A stretch of DNA of 64,000 nt. Origin: Mycobacterium triplex. GTDB taxonomy: Bacteria; Actinomycetota; Actinomycetes; Mycobacteriales; Mycobacteriaceae. Below are positions 32,823 to 42,422 of the stretch, one piece after another. The position numbers and the translations under genes were made by a program. The stretch covers positions 124,001 to 188,000 of the forward strand of contig NZ_HG964447.1 in the NCBI RefSeq assembly GCF_000689255.1. Reading direction: 5' to 3'. Each line of letters opens with the position of its first letter. The first letter of the stretch is position 1. The notes below the pieces were generated by a model, which saw nothing but the letters and a program-made list of their open reading frames with translations, searched no databases and had not been told where the DNA came from.

Positions 32823-34018
32823 TGTTTGCCCGGTCCGCCGCGGGACCCAGCGCCTTTATGCTGACCACGATGGCGAATCACGGCCCCGATCCCACCACGC
32901 CGCTGTGGCGCGCGGCGCAAGTGTTCCGCCTGCTGAGCTGCATCTACGCCACCGGCTTTCAAATCGCGATCAACCCGGATCTGGTTCGGCCCGTGCTGGG
33001 TTGGGTGCTGTTCGCCGCGCTGATCGGCTGGAGCGCGGCCTGCGCGATCGCCTATCTGCGGGGCTTCGGCCGCAAACCGGCGTGGGTGCTCGCCGAGCTG
33101 GCGGTCGTCGTCTTGCTGATGTGGTCGAACAACCTCGTCGCGAGCCCGCACTGGGCGGCCGACAACCAGACCTGGCCGACGACGTTGTGGGCCAGCAATC
33201 CCACGATTTCGGCCGCCATACAGTTCGGCCCCGCGGGCGGCATGCTGACGGGCCTGGCGGTGATGGCCACCAATTTCGCCGTCAAGAACTACCTCGCGCT
33301 CAACCTCGGGCACAACGCCACCGTCATCATCGAACTGGCGATCGGCATGGCCATCGGGATGGCCGCGCAGACCGCGCGCCGCGCGCACGACGAGCTGCAA
33401 CGCGCGGCGCAGTTGACGGCCGCGGTGCAAGAACGCGACCGGTTATCCCGCCAGGTCCACGACGGCGCCATCCAGGTGCTGGCGCTGGTCGCCAAGAAGG
33501 GGCACGAGATCGGCGGCCCGACAGCCGAACTCGCCGACCTGGCCAGCGAGCAGGAGCGCGCGTTGCGGCGCTGGCTGGCGTGCGCGGACGTCGATCCCGA
33601 CGCCGACAGCGCGACGATCGACCTGCGCGCGCTGCTGCGGTGCCGGGAGTCCGATCGGGTGTCGTTCAGCCTGCCGGGCACTGCGGTGCCGTTGGGACGT
33701 TGGGCGGCAACCGAACTGGATGCCGCGGTGGGCAACGCGCTGGACAACGTGGTCGGCCATGCCGGTCCGGATGCGCACGCCTTCGTGCTCGTGGAGGACC
33801 TCGGCGATTCCGTCGTGGTCAGCGTCCGCGACGACGGCGTGGGTATTGCCGCCGGCCGGCTCGAGGAAGCGACGCGTCAGGGGCGCCTTGGCATCGCCCA
33901 ATCGATCGTGGGGCGCCTCACGGCGCTGGGTGGCAGCGCCGAATTGCACAGCGAGCCGGGGGAAGGCACCGAGTGGGAGTTGTGCGTGCCACGCGGACAG
34001 GGACGCCATGGCGGATGA
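32822..34018 (+). CDS. MacS-family sensor histidine kinase
   Basis: Up to 398 residues from ATG 32822; ATGs at 32858 and 32870 are possible, and 32870 (MANHGPDPTTPLWRAAQVFRLL) matches where I expect the family to begin. About five transmembrane helices fill residues 30-190 (DUF5931-like). Then a coiled-coil linker, the HisKA_3 phosphoacceptor in RLSRQVHDGAIQVLALV, and a HATPase with NALDNVVGHAG and DDGVGI. The response regulator overlaps its end by 11 bases. Composition and content look chromosomal. Confidence 0.9.
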   Translation: MFARSAAGPSAFMLTTMANHGPDPTTPLWRAAQVFRLLSCIYATGFQIAINPDLVRPVLGWVLFAALIGWSAACAIAYLRGFGRKPAWVLAELAVVVLLMWSNNLVASPHWAADNQTWPTTLWASNPTISAAIQFGPAGGMLTGLAVMATNFAVKNYLALNLGHNATVIIELAIGMAIGMAAQTARRAHDELQRAAQLTAAVQERDRLSRQVHDGAIQVLALVAKKGHEIGGPTAELADLASEQERALRRWLACADVDPDADSATIDLRALLRCRESDRVSFSLPGTAVPLGRWAATELDAAVGNALDNVVGHAGPDAHAFVLVEDLGDSVVVSVRDDGVGIAAGRLEEATRQGRLGIAQSIVGRLTALGGSAELHSEPGEGTEWELCVPRGQGRHGG

Positions 34019-34682
34019 CGAGACGCCGACCACGGTGATGGTGGTCGACGACCATCCGATCTGGCGTGACGCCGTCGCGCGCGACCTGGCCGAAGGTGGC
34101 TTCACCGTGGTCGCCACCGCCGACGGCGTGGCCGCCGCGGGACGGCGGGCCGCCGTGGTCAAGCCCGACGTGGTGGTGATGGACATGCAGCTGACCGACG
34201 GCGACGGTGCCCAGGCGACCGCCGCGGTGCTCGCGGTCTCCCCCTCGTCGCGGGTGCTGGTGCTGTCAGCCTCCGACGAACGCGACGACGTCCTGGAGGC
34301 GGTCAAAGCCGGCGCGACGGGATACCTGGTCAAGAGCGCCTCGAAAGCCGAACTGGCACAGGCGGTTACCGCCACCGCAGCCGGGCGGGCCGTGTTCACC
34401 CCGAGCCTGGCCGGGCTGGTGCTGGGCGAATACCGGCGCATCGCACAGAGCAAGGACAGCACGGACGACGGGCCCGCCCGCCCCAGCCTCACCGAACGCG
34501 AAACAGAGGTGTTGCGCTACGTGGCAAAAGGGCTGTCCGCCAAGCAGATCGCCCAGAAGCTGTCGTTGAGCCACCGCACGGTGGAAAACCATGTGCAGGC
34601 GACCTTCCGCAAGCTCCAGGTCGCCAATCGGGTGGAGCTGGCACGCTACGCCATCGAGCACGGCCTGGACGAAGAGCCGTGA
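34008..34682 (+). CDS. LuxR/NarL-family response regulator
   Basis: 224 residues from ATG 34008 inside the end of the kinase gene. The receiver domain (about 8-125) has Asp14-Asp15, phosphoacceptor Asp59 in VVMDMQ, and Lys in GYLVKSAS. The C-terminal LuxR helix-turn-helix (about 158-215) reads LTERETEVLRYVAKGLSAKQIAQKLSLSHRTVENHV. Partner of the MacS-type kinase directly upstream. Confidence 0.95.
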   Translation: MADDETPTTVMVVDDHPIWRDAVARDLAEGGFTVVATADGVAAAGRRAAVVKPDVVVMDMQLTDGDGAQATAAVLAVSPSSRVLVLSASDERDDVLEAVKAGATGYLVKSASKAELAQAVTATAAGRAVFTPSLAGLVLGEYRRIAQSKDSTDDGPARPSLTERETEVLRYVAKGLSAKQIAQKLSLSHRTVENHVQATFRKLQVANRVELARYAIEHGLDEEP

Positions 34683-34734
34683 CCCGCGGGGCGGCCGGAT
34701 AACCACACTTACCCCGCGGGCCAACGATCTTGGG

Positions 34735-36048
34735 CTACCGCGTTGCGAGGCGGTGTCGCACCGGGAGTGTGGCCAGGATTCGCGCACTCACCAGCGCGCT
34801 CACCACCACGGCCATGCACGCCAGGCCGTCGTCCTTGAGCCCCCACCTGATCGCCGCGAGCAGCGCCACGCCGGACGTGCACAGCAGGGCGCCGATGGCC
34901 GCGCCGCGCCACCGCGACGTCACCGCGGGCGCACCGTCCCAGCCGGACAGCGGGTTGTTCTCCAGCGGCCGCAGCGCCACGAACAGCACCGCCACCGCGA
35001 CCATCACGATGAACACCTGCGCGAAGCTGATGGCGAGGAAATCCTGCGCACCCGGAAAGCGCGGGCAGCCAAAGAAATCGAAGACCAGATGCACACCCAA
35101 CAGCACCGGCATGTGCCACAGATACAGCGTCATCGCGCCCGAGTTGCCGATGGCGGTCCACCACCACACCCGCGGCCGCTGCGCCCAGCGCGCGATCGCC
35201 GGTGCGGCCGCGATCGCCAACGCGCTCAGGATGATTGCGTGCCCGGCCAGCAGCAGCGACGGCGGGCTGGTGTTGGACAGATGATGGTCACCGGTGCCGA
35301 CCATGCTGATCTGATACGGCCCCCAGCGCACCAGCGCGACGTCGACGGCGAAGAAGACGGCGGCGACGGCCAGCGCGGCGCGGCCGCCGAGCAGCCCGCG
35401 ACGGTAAGCCACGCCGAACATCGCGGGAATGAGCCAGACGGCCAGGTTGAGGTAACCCAACGGCATCATCGCCGGCCAGTGCAGCCGGATCACGTCGATC
35501 ATCGCGATCGCCCCGTAGACCGCCGCCACCCCGGCGGCCAGCCGCCCGGCCGTGCTGACGCGGTGCAGCAGCGGCATGGCGGCCAGCACCAGGACGTAAG
35601 CCCCCAGGAACCACAGCAGCTGCGTGCTGACGCCGGCGATCGGATCGTAGATGTGCCGCGGCAGCGCCCGATACAGCACCGTCAGCACCACGGCCCAGAA
35701 CGCCAGGTAGTAAAACACCGGCCGGAACAGCCTGGTGCAGCGCCTCATCAGCCAGTCACCCCAATTGGTGCCCGGAGCCCAGGAGGACACGCACGCCGCC
35801 GCGCCGGCGAAGAAGAACAGCGGCATGATCTGCAACAGCCACGTCATCGCCTGAAACAGCGCCGAGGTGGTGAGCAGGTTGTCCCAGATCAAAACGTTAT
35901 TGCGGATGATGCTGGCCGCCATCACGGTATGGCCGAGCACCACGCCGACCAGCGACGTGATGCGGATGACGTCCAGGACGCGGTCGCGATCGGCCGGCGT
36001 ACTCGCGGCCACCTCGGCGACGTCTGGAAACCGGACAAGAGTGGTCAT
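34735..36048 (-). CDS. Acyltransferase-3 family membrane protein
   Basis: 437 residues with about ten transmembrane helices. The N-terminus has the family's marker: DRVLDVIRITSLVGVVLGHTV with the conserved Arg and His, followed by LLQIMPLFFFAGAAA and a later TLYLWHMPVL. Acyltransferase-3 proteins move acyl groups onto sugars or lipids at the membrane; the substrate here cannot be read. Convergent with the two-component genes and apparently monocistronic. Confidence 0.85.
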   Translation of the reverse strand: MTTLVRFPDVAEVAASTPADRDRVLDVIRITSLVGVVLGHTVMAASIIRNNVLIWDNLLTTSALFQAMTWLLQIMPLFFFAGAAACVSSWAPGTNWGDWLMRRCTRLFRPVFYYLAFWAVVLTVLYRALPRHIYDPIAGVSTQLLWFLGAYVLVLAAMPLLHRVSTAGRLAAGVAAVYGAIAMIDVIRLHWPAMMPLGYLNLAVWLIPAMFGVAYRRGLLGGRAALAVAAVFFAVDVALVRWGPYQISMVGTGDHHLSNTSPPSLLLAGHAIILSALAIAAAPAIARWAQRPRVWWWTAIGNSGAMTLYLWHMPVLLGVHLVFDFFGCPRFPGAQDFLAISFAQVFIVMVAVAVLFVALRPLENNPLSGWDGAPAVTSRWRGAAIGALLCTSGVALLAAIRWGLKDDGLACMAVVVSALVSARILATLPVRHRLATR

Positions 36049-36183
36049 GGGAGCGGAATTGCCCTTCTGTGCTGTGACTGCGGAGCGTTGTGGTGGAGCA
36101 GGAATCGTGCGATGAGGAAAGCATCGCCGGTGGCGCGGGCGCGGGCCTGCGCACTTCTACGCGACAAGGCTGAGTAGTTCTAC

Positions 36184-36474
36184 TCAGCCCGCGGCGTTGA
36201 GCGGGTCGTAGTCGGCCAGCAGCCTTTCGATGCGGGCCTCATCGAGCCGCACCCGAACGGTTGCGGCCTCCTGCTGGTCGCGGATCACCTTGGCCAGGGT
36301 GAACGCGCTCGACACCAGAAAGAGGAAGGTGACCCCGAGGAACAATCGCGGCCAGGGGTCAAGCGGCAGGAAATAGATTCCGCCGAGCGCGGCCACGAAG
36401 CTGATCGCGAATGCAACGGCGGCCTGGACGAAGAAGGCGGCGGTGGTTTTCGACATGCTGTTGGGAACGGTCAT
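36184..36474 (-). CDS. YiaA/YiaB-like two-helix membrane protein
   Basis: 96 residues with two transmembrane helices (about 12-32 and 40-60) followed by a charged helical tail. KTTAAFFVQAAVAFAISF...LGVTFLFLVSSAFTLAKVIRDQQE matches the YiaAB two-helix domain, including the KxxRDxxE ending. Role unknown even in model organisms. It stands alone between acyltransferase and transporter genes. Confidence 0.75.
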   Translation of the reverse strand: MTVPNSMSKTTAAFFVQAAVAFAISFVAALGGIYFLPLDPWPRLFLGVTFLFLVSSAFTLAKVIRDQQEAATVRVRLDEARIERLLADYDPLNAAG

Positions 36475-36518
36475 GCCAATAAGCCTGCGGCAGCGGACCG
36501 TTCGCGGGATCCGTAAGA

Positions 36519-37817
36519 CTACTCAGATTTCGCGGTGCGGTCGCGGGGCCGCGCCAGCAGCGCCGCCGCCGCGCCCGCCGCGCCCACCCCGATCGCCGCG
36601 GCGGCCACCGTCGCCACCTCGACCGCGGCGAACTCGGAGTCCACCAGCGGTTTGACCACCGCCACCGCGGCCACCGCGGGCATCACCAGCCGCACCCACC
36701 AGGCCACCACGCTGTCGCCGGGGACTCGCGAATTAGCTTCTGTGACAAACACATACAGCGCCATCAGCAGCAGGGGCGCCGCGCCGAGAATGACCAACCC
36801 GATCCAGCGCGCACCGTGCGCCGACAAGACGGCAGCCGTCACCGCGACAAGCGCCATCAGCACCACTCGCGCGATGGTGTTCGGCCGCGCCTGGCGCGTT
36901 ACCGCCAGGTCCGCGGCGACGCGCACCACTGCCCACCCCGAGGCCAACGCAGCGGCCACCCCGACAGCGACGCCGGTGATAGTCATCCACGTCCGACCCG
37001 CTTCGGCATAGAACTCCGGCACAGCTTCGCCCAGGAGTTTGGCACTCCATCGCCACGGCCCCACCACCCCCTGGTGATCACCCACCCACAACACCAGCGC
37101 CGCCGCGGCCACTACCGCGACCGCCAGCGACATGGATCGCCCCGGCCTGGCTACGCGCGCGCTTCGGACCGTGATGAGTTCAACGCCCACCATCCCCAGT
37201 CCGAAGCCGACTAACTGACCAGACAGCCGGCCCTGGGTAGCGGCCGTCCCGATGACAACGGGGTCACTGCCTGCGGCGACGCGCGCAGTGACTGCCACCG
37301 CAAGGTAGACGGAGATGAGCAACCCGGCGATCACGAGCGGCGCCACCAGCGACGCGATGACCCGAGTCGACGCCCAACAGACAATGGCGCCAACGACGAC
37401 CGCGGTCCCCGCCGCGGCGACCGGTAACCACGAAAAGTTCTCGGCAGGGTCTTCACCGGATGAAAACTGCAGCAGCAGCAGCGATCCGAGGGCGGTGGCG
37501 AACTTCGCTGTCAGCACCACATAGGCGAGCAGTTGAACGGTGCCGGCTGCAGTCCCCGCCTTCGGGCCCAGTGTGGCACCAACCAATTCGGCGGTGTTGC
37601 GCGCATGGGGTGCATAGCGGCGCAGTCGCGCCAAGGCGTAGATGACCGGGACCATGACCGCTGCACCGAGCAGCGCGCCCAGTCCGTACTGCGCCGCAGA
37701 CACAATCACCGCAACGCTCAGTCCGGCGGCTTGCCACGTACCGAGGACGCGCTCACCGGAGCCGGTTTCTGGCTGGGTCTGTGCCTCTAGTGATTTTTTC
37801 GGCATGTCCTTAAGCAT
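36519..37817 (-). CDS. APC-superfamily transporter-like protein
   Basis: 432 residues with about twelve transmembrane helices. A start at ATG 37805 (MPKKSLEAQ) is also possible. The first helices (GLSVAVIVSAAQYGLGALLGAAVMVPVIYALARLRRYAPHARNTAELVGATLG) have the glycine-rich broken-helix look of amino-acid permeases of the APC type. No substrate-specific signature. Last of the chromosome-like block. Confidence 0.65.
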   Translation of the reverse strand: MLKDMPKKSLEAQTQPETGSGERVLGTWQAAGLSVAVIVSAAQYGLGALLGAAVMVPVIYALARLRRYAPHARNTAELVGATLGPKAGTAAGTVQLLAYVVLTAKFATALGSLLLLQFSSGEDPAENFSWLPVAAAGTAVVVGAIVCWASTRVIASLVAPLVIAGLLISVYLAVAVTARVAAGSDPVVIGTAATQGRLSGQLVGFGLGMVGVELITVRSARVARPGRSMSLAVAVVAAAALVLWVGDHQGVVGPWRWSAKLLGEAVPEFYAEAGRTWMTITGVAVGVAAALASGWAVVRVAADLAVTRQARPNTIARVVLMALVAVTAAVLSAHGARWIGLVILGAAPLLLMALYVFVTEANSRVPGDSVVAWWVRLVMPAVAAVAVVKPLVDSEFAAVEVATVAAAAIGVGAAGAAAALLARPRDRTAKSE

Positions 37818-38045
37818 GACTTACGCCTAATCCGGTCGAGCGGGAGCGGCATTACTGCCGAGCGCCACACTATGACGCCTCGCTCTTGGCTTGCGTATTT
37901 CTCGGCGAGGCTTCGTTCGGCGTCGGTCGCGCGGGGGCGCGGGTTTAGGGGGACTGCCGGATACTTCCGACGAGCTCTGCAACTCGCTCGTTATTGCCGC
38001 AGCGACCGACCTCAGCCCGAGGCGGGCTCGGTCGTGATAGCGCCG

Positions 38046-38525
38046 TCAGAGCCGTCGTGGTGCCGATGACCGTGCTTTGGCGGCCTTGTACGCCCATGAC
38101 CCCAACATCAGTGCGATCAGTAACGCGCCGCCCAACATGGTGTAGCCGGTGTTGCGGTGAAAATCCCGCATGCTCGCCGGCGAGTACACGCCCTGGTGGA
38201 TATTTTCCTGTGTTGCATGCCAGTTCACCGGCGCGGTCAGCACCGCTGGATCGGTGCCTGCCCGGTTCAACTTCTCGATCGTTCTTATCGACCGGTACCC
38301 GCGGGAGGTCAGCACCGAGCAGGTGTCGGCCGGGCCCATCCGGTGTCCATCGCAGTGCGGCCCAGTCAGATCTTGGTAGGCGACTAGGCCTGCCCCGAAA
38401 AATAGGGCGATGAACATCAGGCCAAGGGCGCCGACCGCGAGGCGGCCCACGACGTGCCAGAAAACCGCCCCTATGGTGGCCCCGGGGGCCGCGGGGTGTG
38501 GCCCGTCTACTTCAGCATCGGACAC
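38046..38525 (-). CDS. Membrane protein with two terminal helices
   Basis: 159 residues from a GTG at 38525 with SD GGAGGG five bases upstream. A transmembrane helix at about 25-48, an extracellular loop with two cysteines (GPHCDGHRMGPADTCSVL) and a second helix at about 128-148. No known family. It lies downstream of the lipoprotein gene at 38574 on the same strand, 48 bases away. Confidence 0.65.
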   Translation of the reverse strand: MSDAEVDGPHPAAPGATIGAVFWHVVGRLAVGALGLMFIALFFGAGLVAYQDLTGPHCDGHRMGPADTCSVLTSRGYRSIRTIEKLNRAGTDPAVLTAPVNWHATQENIHQGVYSPASMRDFHRNTGYTMLGGALLIALMLGSWAYKAAKARSSAPRRL

Positions 38526-38573
38526 GACGACCCTCCGGCGAGTGGACCACCTCATGAGACGACACGCTGGTGC

Positions 38574-39569
38574 CTATCTACAGTCGTGAAAGTCGCTGGC
38601 TAGTTGCCGCTGCAATTGAGCCGCCTCTGCCGTCTGATTGCCCAGAGGGGCTTGGGGTTTCGGCGATCCACTGTCGTCGCGGCAGTCAGGCACTTGAAGA
38701 TCTCCGGTGAACTGGTGGAAATTATCGGGCTCTACCATGAGGTGCCATTGCAGTTGTAGCGGGTGCTGTTTGGTGGGCGCTATGGTGGAAATGACTGATT
38801 TGAGGTCGCGGTAGGCCGTAGCAGGGTCTGTGATGTAAACCGAGAGCGCGGTGATTCTGGCGTCGTCGACCCGCACGTAATAGATCGGCAGTGCCAGCCG
38901 CGATATCAGGGCGTCGATGTTTGCGCGCTGCTCGGCGGTGATTGGGATACCGACTTCCCAGGTGGGGAATTTGGTCGGCTCGGCCGAACGGATATAGACG
39001 GTCATCGGTTCGGGCTGCACAGTGGCCAACACTGCGCTCAAGACGTCGTTGGTGTGGTCGATATCTGATACTTCAAGGCGCACCGTGGCACTGTCACGTG
39101 ACCACAGGATCGACGCCTCTGGCACACGGGTCCTGAGTTGTCGTAACTGATGTGTGTCACCGGCGATCTGGGCGGGGTTGAGCTCTGCGCCGCGTTTTAC
39201 CTCGACTCGGTCGCCAATGACGAAGGTGGTGGACTGGCGGTAGCCGTTGAAATCCCCGCCTTTGATGCGGGTGATACGTGAGGCCACCGCCGCGATCTGT
39301 TCCTCGCTTGCCTTCGGCATCGCGACTACCAGATTCAACTGGGCGCCGTTCTCAAAATCGTTGGTATATAGTGGATTAACGTCATCAACGCCCGGCATTT
39401 TGGCGATCTCGGCCTGAAGGTGGCGCACCTCGGCGCTGCGATCAGGAGGCGTGCACGCAGCCACGACCAAGGCCAGCCATGCCATGGCCGCCACGCATAC
39501 CCGTTTCACCGGTGCCGGGAGCCGGCGCGTGACACGCCGCGACACTGCACTGATCACGAAGCCAAGCAC
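38574..39569 (-). CDS. Lipoprotein, unknown
   Basis: 331 residues; a signal peptide preceded by many basic residues ends with lipobox VVAAC (Cys39). The mature part has two similar alpha/beta segments: EIAKMPGVDDVNPLYTNDFENGAQLNLVVAMPKASEEQIAAVASRI and later FPTWEVGIPITAEQRANIDALISRL, suggesting an internal duplication. Two cysteines near the C-terminus (PDCRDD, HDCR). Family not recognised. On the same strand as the genes on either side. Confidence 0.7.
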   Translation of the reverse strand: MLGFVISAVSRRVTRRLPAPVKRVCVAAMAWLALVVAACTPPDRSAEVRHLQAEIAKMPGVDDVNPLYTNDFENGAQLNLVVAMPKASEEQIAAVASRITRIKGGDFNGYRQSTTFVIGDRVEVKRGAELNPAQIAGDTHQLRQLRTRVPEASILWSRDSATVRLEVSDIDHTNDVLSAVLATVQPEPMTVYIRSAEPTKFPTWEVGIPITAEQRANIDALISRLALPIYYVRVDDARITALSVYITDPATAYRDLKSVISTIAPTKQHPLQLQWHLMVEPDNFHQFTGDLQVPDCRDDSGSPKPQAPLGNQTAEAAQLQRQLASDFHDCR

Positions 39570-39617
39570 CTTGCCTGCCTTGCCTTTACATCCCGATGTG
39601 AGTAACTGTGCGTTACC

Positions 39618-40664
39618 CTAGACTGCTTTGCAGCCCGTCGAGATGAGGCTGGTGCCCTGGGCGGTGACGTCGTACAGGTAGTGGTCAGCCACCACATATG
39701 TTGGAAGCGCTTCAACATAGGCGCGGCCATACACCGCGGTGAGCACCGCGAAGTCTTCCATCACCGGATTGCCGCTACGCCGACCCAATCGGTCTAATTC
39801 GTCGTCGACGGCGCTCATCGCCGGCCGGATGCCGTCATTGAGGGCCCTCTGTTGCGGGCTCCACTGGCTCGCGGGGATGTCCTCATCCGTGTCATGCCAC
39901 GCCGCGGCGGCGTCATTGAAGTGAGCAAACACCGAGGTGAAGTCCGCGCATATCGAGTTGCTGGCGCGAAGGAATCGCTGCGGGTTGGCCGGATCGTCCG
40001 TGTGCGGTGACGCGTTCGTCGGTGGGGCCGCCGCGGTGACCAGCGGTCCGCGCAGTGCGGCCGCCCCGTGGCGAATCGCATCGCAGATGGCAAAAATCGC
40101 GTTGCCAGCCGAATAGGTAACACGCAACAGCAGATCATCAGGTGAGGTGTACTGCGGGATTCGGTCTGCGTAAGCGCGCCAGTAGGCGATCAGCTGCTCG
40201 TAGAGTTCCCGAACCACCCGGTGCGGGGTTTGCCTGGCCAGCATCCCAGTCTTATCGGCGGCCTCACGTATTGCCGTGCCGGCGGCCCGATATTGGGCGC
40301 TCAACTGCGCACTCCAGGCAGATGCCGGGATGGATTTGTCTCTGTCGTGCCAGCCAGAGGCTTTCTCGCTGGCCGCCAAGGGATGGGCAACGCTACTCCA
40401 CCCCCCGCAGGTGGGTTCTTCGGTGATGACGCTGATCGGTGCGGAGTCTCTAGCACTAGCCAGGCCTGGACGCGGCGGCGAGGAATGCCTGACAACGACG
40501 ATGGTCACCATGACCGAGACGGCGATAGCTACCGCAAATGCCGCCGCCCCCACGAGCATCCACTCCTGTTTGCCGCTCTTCGGTCGCCGGCCGGCGGGTG
40601 AAGACCACGGCAGCGGCGAAGCCTCCGGCGACCCCCAGTGATCATCCGGCCGCGGCACCCTCAT
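39618..40664 (-). CDS. Single-pass membrane protein with duplicated outer domain
   Basis: 348 residues. Short Pro-rich cytoplasmic tail, one transmembrane helix (about 36-58), then two homologous helical repeats of about 130 residues. The repeats align through GWHDRDKSIPASAWSAQLSAQYRA and AWHDTDEDIPASQWSPQQRALND, and each has a Cys shortly before (EPTCGGW, NSICADF). The outer domain is all-alpha. Not a family I can name. Its start overlaps the end of the small lipoprotein gene at 40642, which is the likely upstream partner. Confidence 0.7.
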   Translation of the reverse strand: MRVPRPDDHWGSPEASPLPWSSPAGRRPKSGKQEWMLVGAAAFAVAIAVSVMVTIVVVRHSSPPRPGLASARDSAPISVITEEPTCGGWSSVAHPLAASEKASGWHDRDKSIPASAWSAQLSAQYRAAGTAIREAADKTGMLARQTPHRVVRELYEQLIAYWRAYADRIPQYTSPDDLLLRVTYSAGNAIFAICDAIRHGAAALRGPLVTAAAPPTNASPHTDDPANPQRFLRASNSICADFTSVFAHFNDAAAAWHDTDEDIPASQWSPQQRALNDGIRPAMSAVDDELDRLGRRSGNPVMEDFAVLTAVYGRAYVEALPTYVVADHYLYDVTAQGTSLISTGCKAV

Positions 40665-40842
40665 GTGAACTTTCCTCGAACTGGAGAACCTTCGTTATGC
40701 CCGCAAGGCTCGATGAGGTGGTGCCGTCCACGCCGCTGCTGGTCCCTGCAGCAGGTCCGGCGCTCTTGGTACATCCCGTCGCGGCTATGCCAGCGGCGAC
40801 AACGCTGACAATCACCGCGCCGGGATAACGACGTGAAGACAT
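40642..40842 (-). CDS. Small lipoprotein
   Basis: 66 residues from ATG 40842. A compact signal peptide (RRYPGAVIVSVVAAGIAATGC) with a clear lipobox, then about 45 Ser/Gly/Thr-rich residues. It overlaps the next gene by 23 bases. The lipobox makes a real gene more likely than chance, but no SD is evident. Confidence 0.5.
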   Translation of the reverse strand: MSSRRYPGAVIVSVVAAGIAATGCTKSAGPAAGTSSGVDGTTSSSLAGITKVLQFEESSHEGAAAG

Positions 40843-41003
40843 GGCCAAAGCCTACGGTGAGCGGCGCTGCGTCGAGATGGAAAACCGACGGCGGTAGCGG
40901 TGCAACCAACGATGTTCACCACGATATTCACGAAAAGTGTGGTCGAGAGTTCGGATGTCAGTTGAGATGGTCTCGAGAACGGACCGCGAAAGGAGGTGAA
41001 CAG

Positions 41004-41309
41004 ATGAAGAAAACGCTTCCTCTCGTGATGATGCTCTGTGGGCTCGTGTCGGGAGTCCTCGCAAGCCCTGCGGCGGCGGACATGAATAGCTACATGAACT
41101 GCATCCTGTTGAGTAGACAGCACTTGAACCCGGAACCACCTCAGGCAAAGCAGCTTGTCTACAACACGATCGGACAAGAAGTCTCCCGGAACATTCGCAA
41201 CAACGGGAGTTCCTCGATGGCGGAGATCTCGCGTCTCGAAGGCAACGGGATTGACCCACAGCTCGCACAGATGATCGTCCAGTGTGCCAGCGTGAACGGG
41301 CCGATGTGA
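41004..41309 (+). CDS. Small secreted protein
   Basis: 101 residues from ATG 41004 with a near-perfect SD, AAAGGAGGTGA, so strong translation is expected. Signal peptide with cleavage at SPAAAD, mature part of about 74 residues with two cysteines (MNCILL and IVQCASV) flanking helices. The plan resembles DUF732-type small secreted mycobacterial proteins, although the sequence is not a clear member. Confidence 0.75.
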   Translation: MKKTLPLVMMLCGLVSGVLASPAAADMNSYMNCILLSRQHLNPEPPQAKQLVYNTIGQEVSRNIRNNGSSSMAEISRLEGNGIDPQLAQMIVQCASVNGPM

Positions 41310-41390
41310 TGTCATGTCGCGCAAGTTGCAAATGCTGGATCGGCCTGGTTCTTCCCAAGGGCCGCCTCCCTTCTGGGACACTTAGAACCT

Positions 41391-42422
41391 GTGTGGGCTC
41401 GAATCGTTGTTGCGCCTTGGTGGGTGAGCTGGCTGGCGAACGCCGCGTTCGGCGCGATCACGCTTGGCGCAGTCGCGGCGTTGCTGTACCCGAACTTTTT
41501 CGCCGTCACCGGATGGTTGTGGGGACCGCTCACCGTGGCGGGGTTCGCTCTACTGATATCCGCGTGCCTGGCTTTCGTCCAGCGCCCGTTCCGCCGGGCT
41601 TATTCTGCAGCCCTCACTGGACTTAGCCGCCAGCAGCTGCCCCAAATCAACAGGGCATTGCGCCGCGGAGAGATCCCTTCTGAACCGCGCGTGCTGGTGG
41701 CTGCCGTCAAGGTGGGCACTTTGCGGCTGGCGCACACGCGTAGGGCCCTGCGCGGGTCGAGGGCATTGATATGGCTGACGCCGGCCTTCCTCATCCTCGC
41801 CGGAGTTTTGTCCTTCCTAGCCAACGATATTCGGCGCGGAGTGTTCTTTGTCGGGTTCGCGCTGTACTTCGCGGCCTACTACGCATGGCTCGGGTACCGC
41901 AAGGATCAGCTGACCACGCACGTGGAGTCGTTGCGCGCAAGCGCAGAAGCTGACGACGCGGCGGTGGACGTCGACTATGCTGCGCCGCCGCGGCGACTAA
42001 GGATGTCGATCCCGCTGTTTATCGTGGCTGGAATCGCCACTGTGACAATCGCATACCTATCGGATCGCCCCAACCCGGACTGCCGGACCGTCGACTCGGT
42101 CGCCAACTTCAACTTCAAAACCAATAGCGTGCTCACAGCGCGGCTGACAGCGACCGACGTGGATCTGGCCAGCTACCGAGATTGGTCCAACCAGCTGCAA
42201 ACCTACGCACGACAAGCATCCACCCCCGACATTGCTCGCCGCCTTCACCGGATCGCCGACCTATCCGTGCAGGCAGTGGCGCGGCGACAAGCTATCAACA
42301 ACGACGAAATAGCCGGGCGCCCAAGCGATGCCATCCACAGCGACCAATCCGCATATCTGAGCACGATCAGCGAGCTGCTCGACGAACAGCAAGCCCTCAT
42401 CTCAACCTGCCACCGTTCCTGA
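41391..42422 (+). CDS. Polytopic membrane protein with outer helical domain
   Basis: 343 residues from GTG 41391. Five hydrophobic segments (about 12-32, 40-62, 125-143, 148-168, 205-223) with a cytoplasmic basic loop after the second pair. The C-terminal 110 residues are outside and helical with two cysteines (PNPDCRTVD and ISTCHRS). No family recognised. Confidence 0.65.
   Translation: MWARIVVAPWWVSWLANAAFGAITLGAVAALLYPNFFAVTGWLWGPLTVAGFALLISACLAFVQRPFRRAYSAALTGLSRQQLPQINRALRRGEIPSEPRVLVAAVKVGTLRLAHTRRALRGSRALIWLTPAFLILAGVLSFLANDIRRGVFFVGFALYFAAYYAWLGYRKDQLTTHVESLRASAEADDAAVDVDYAAPPRRLRMSIPLFIVAGIATVTIAYLSDRPNPDCRTVDSVANFNFKTNSVLTARLTATDVDLASYRDWSNQLQTYARQASTPDIARRLHRIADLSVQAVARRQAINNDEIAGRPSDAIHSDQSAYLSTISELLDEQQALISTCHRS

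Noticed and set aside
34591..36177. Plus-strand frame of 528 codons opposite the acyltransferase
   Set aside because: Low-complexity Arg/Gln/His composition and no SD; the minus strand encodes an obvious acyltransferase-3 protein.
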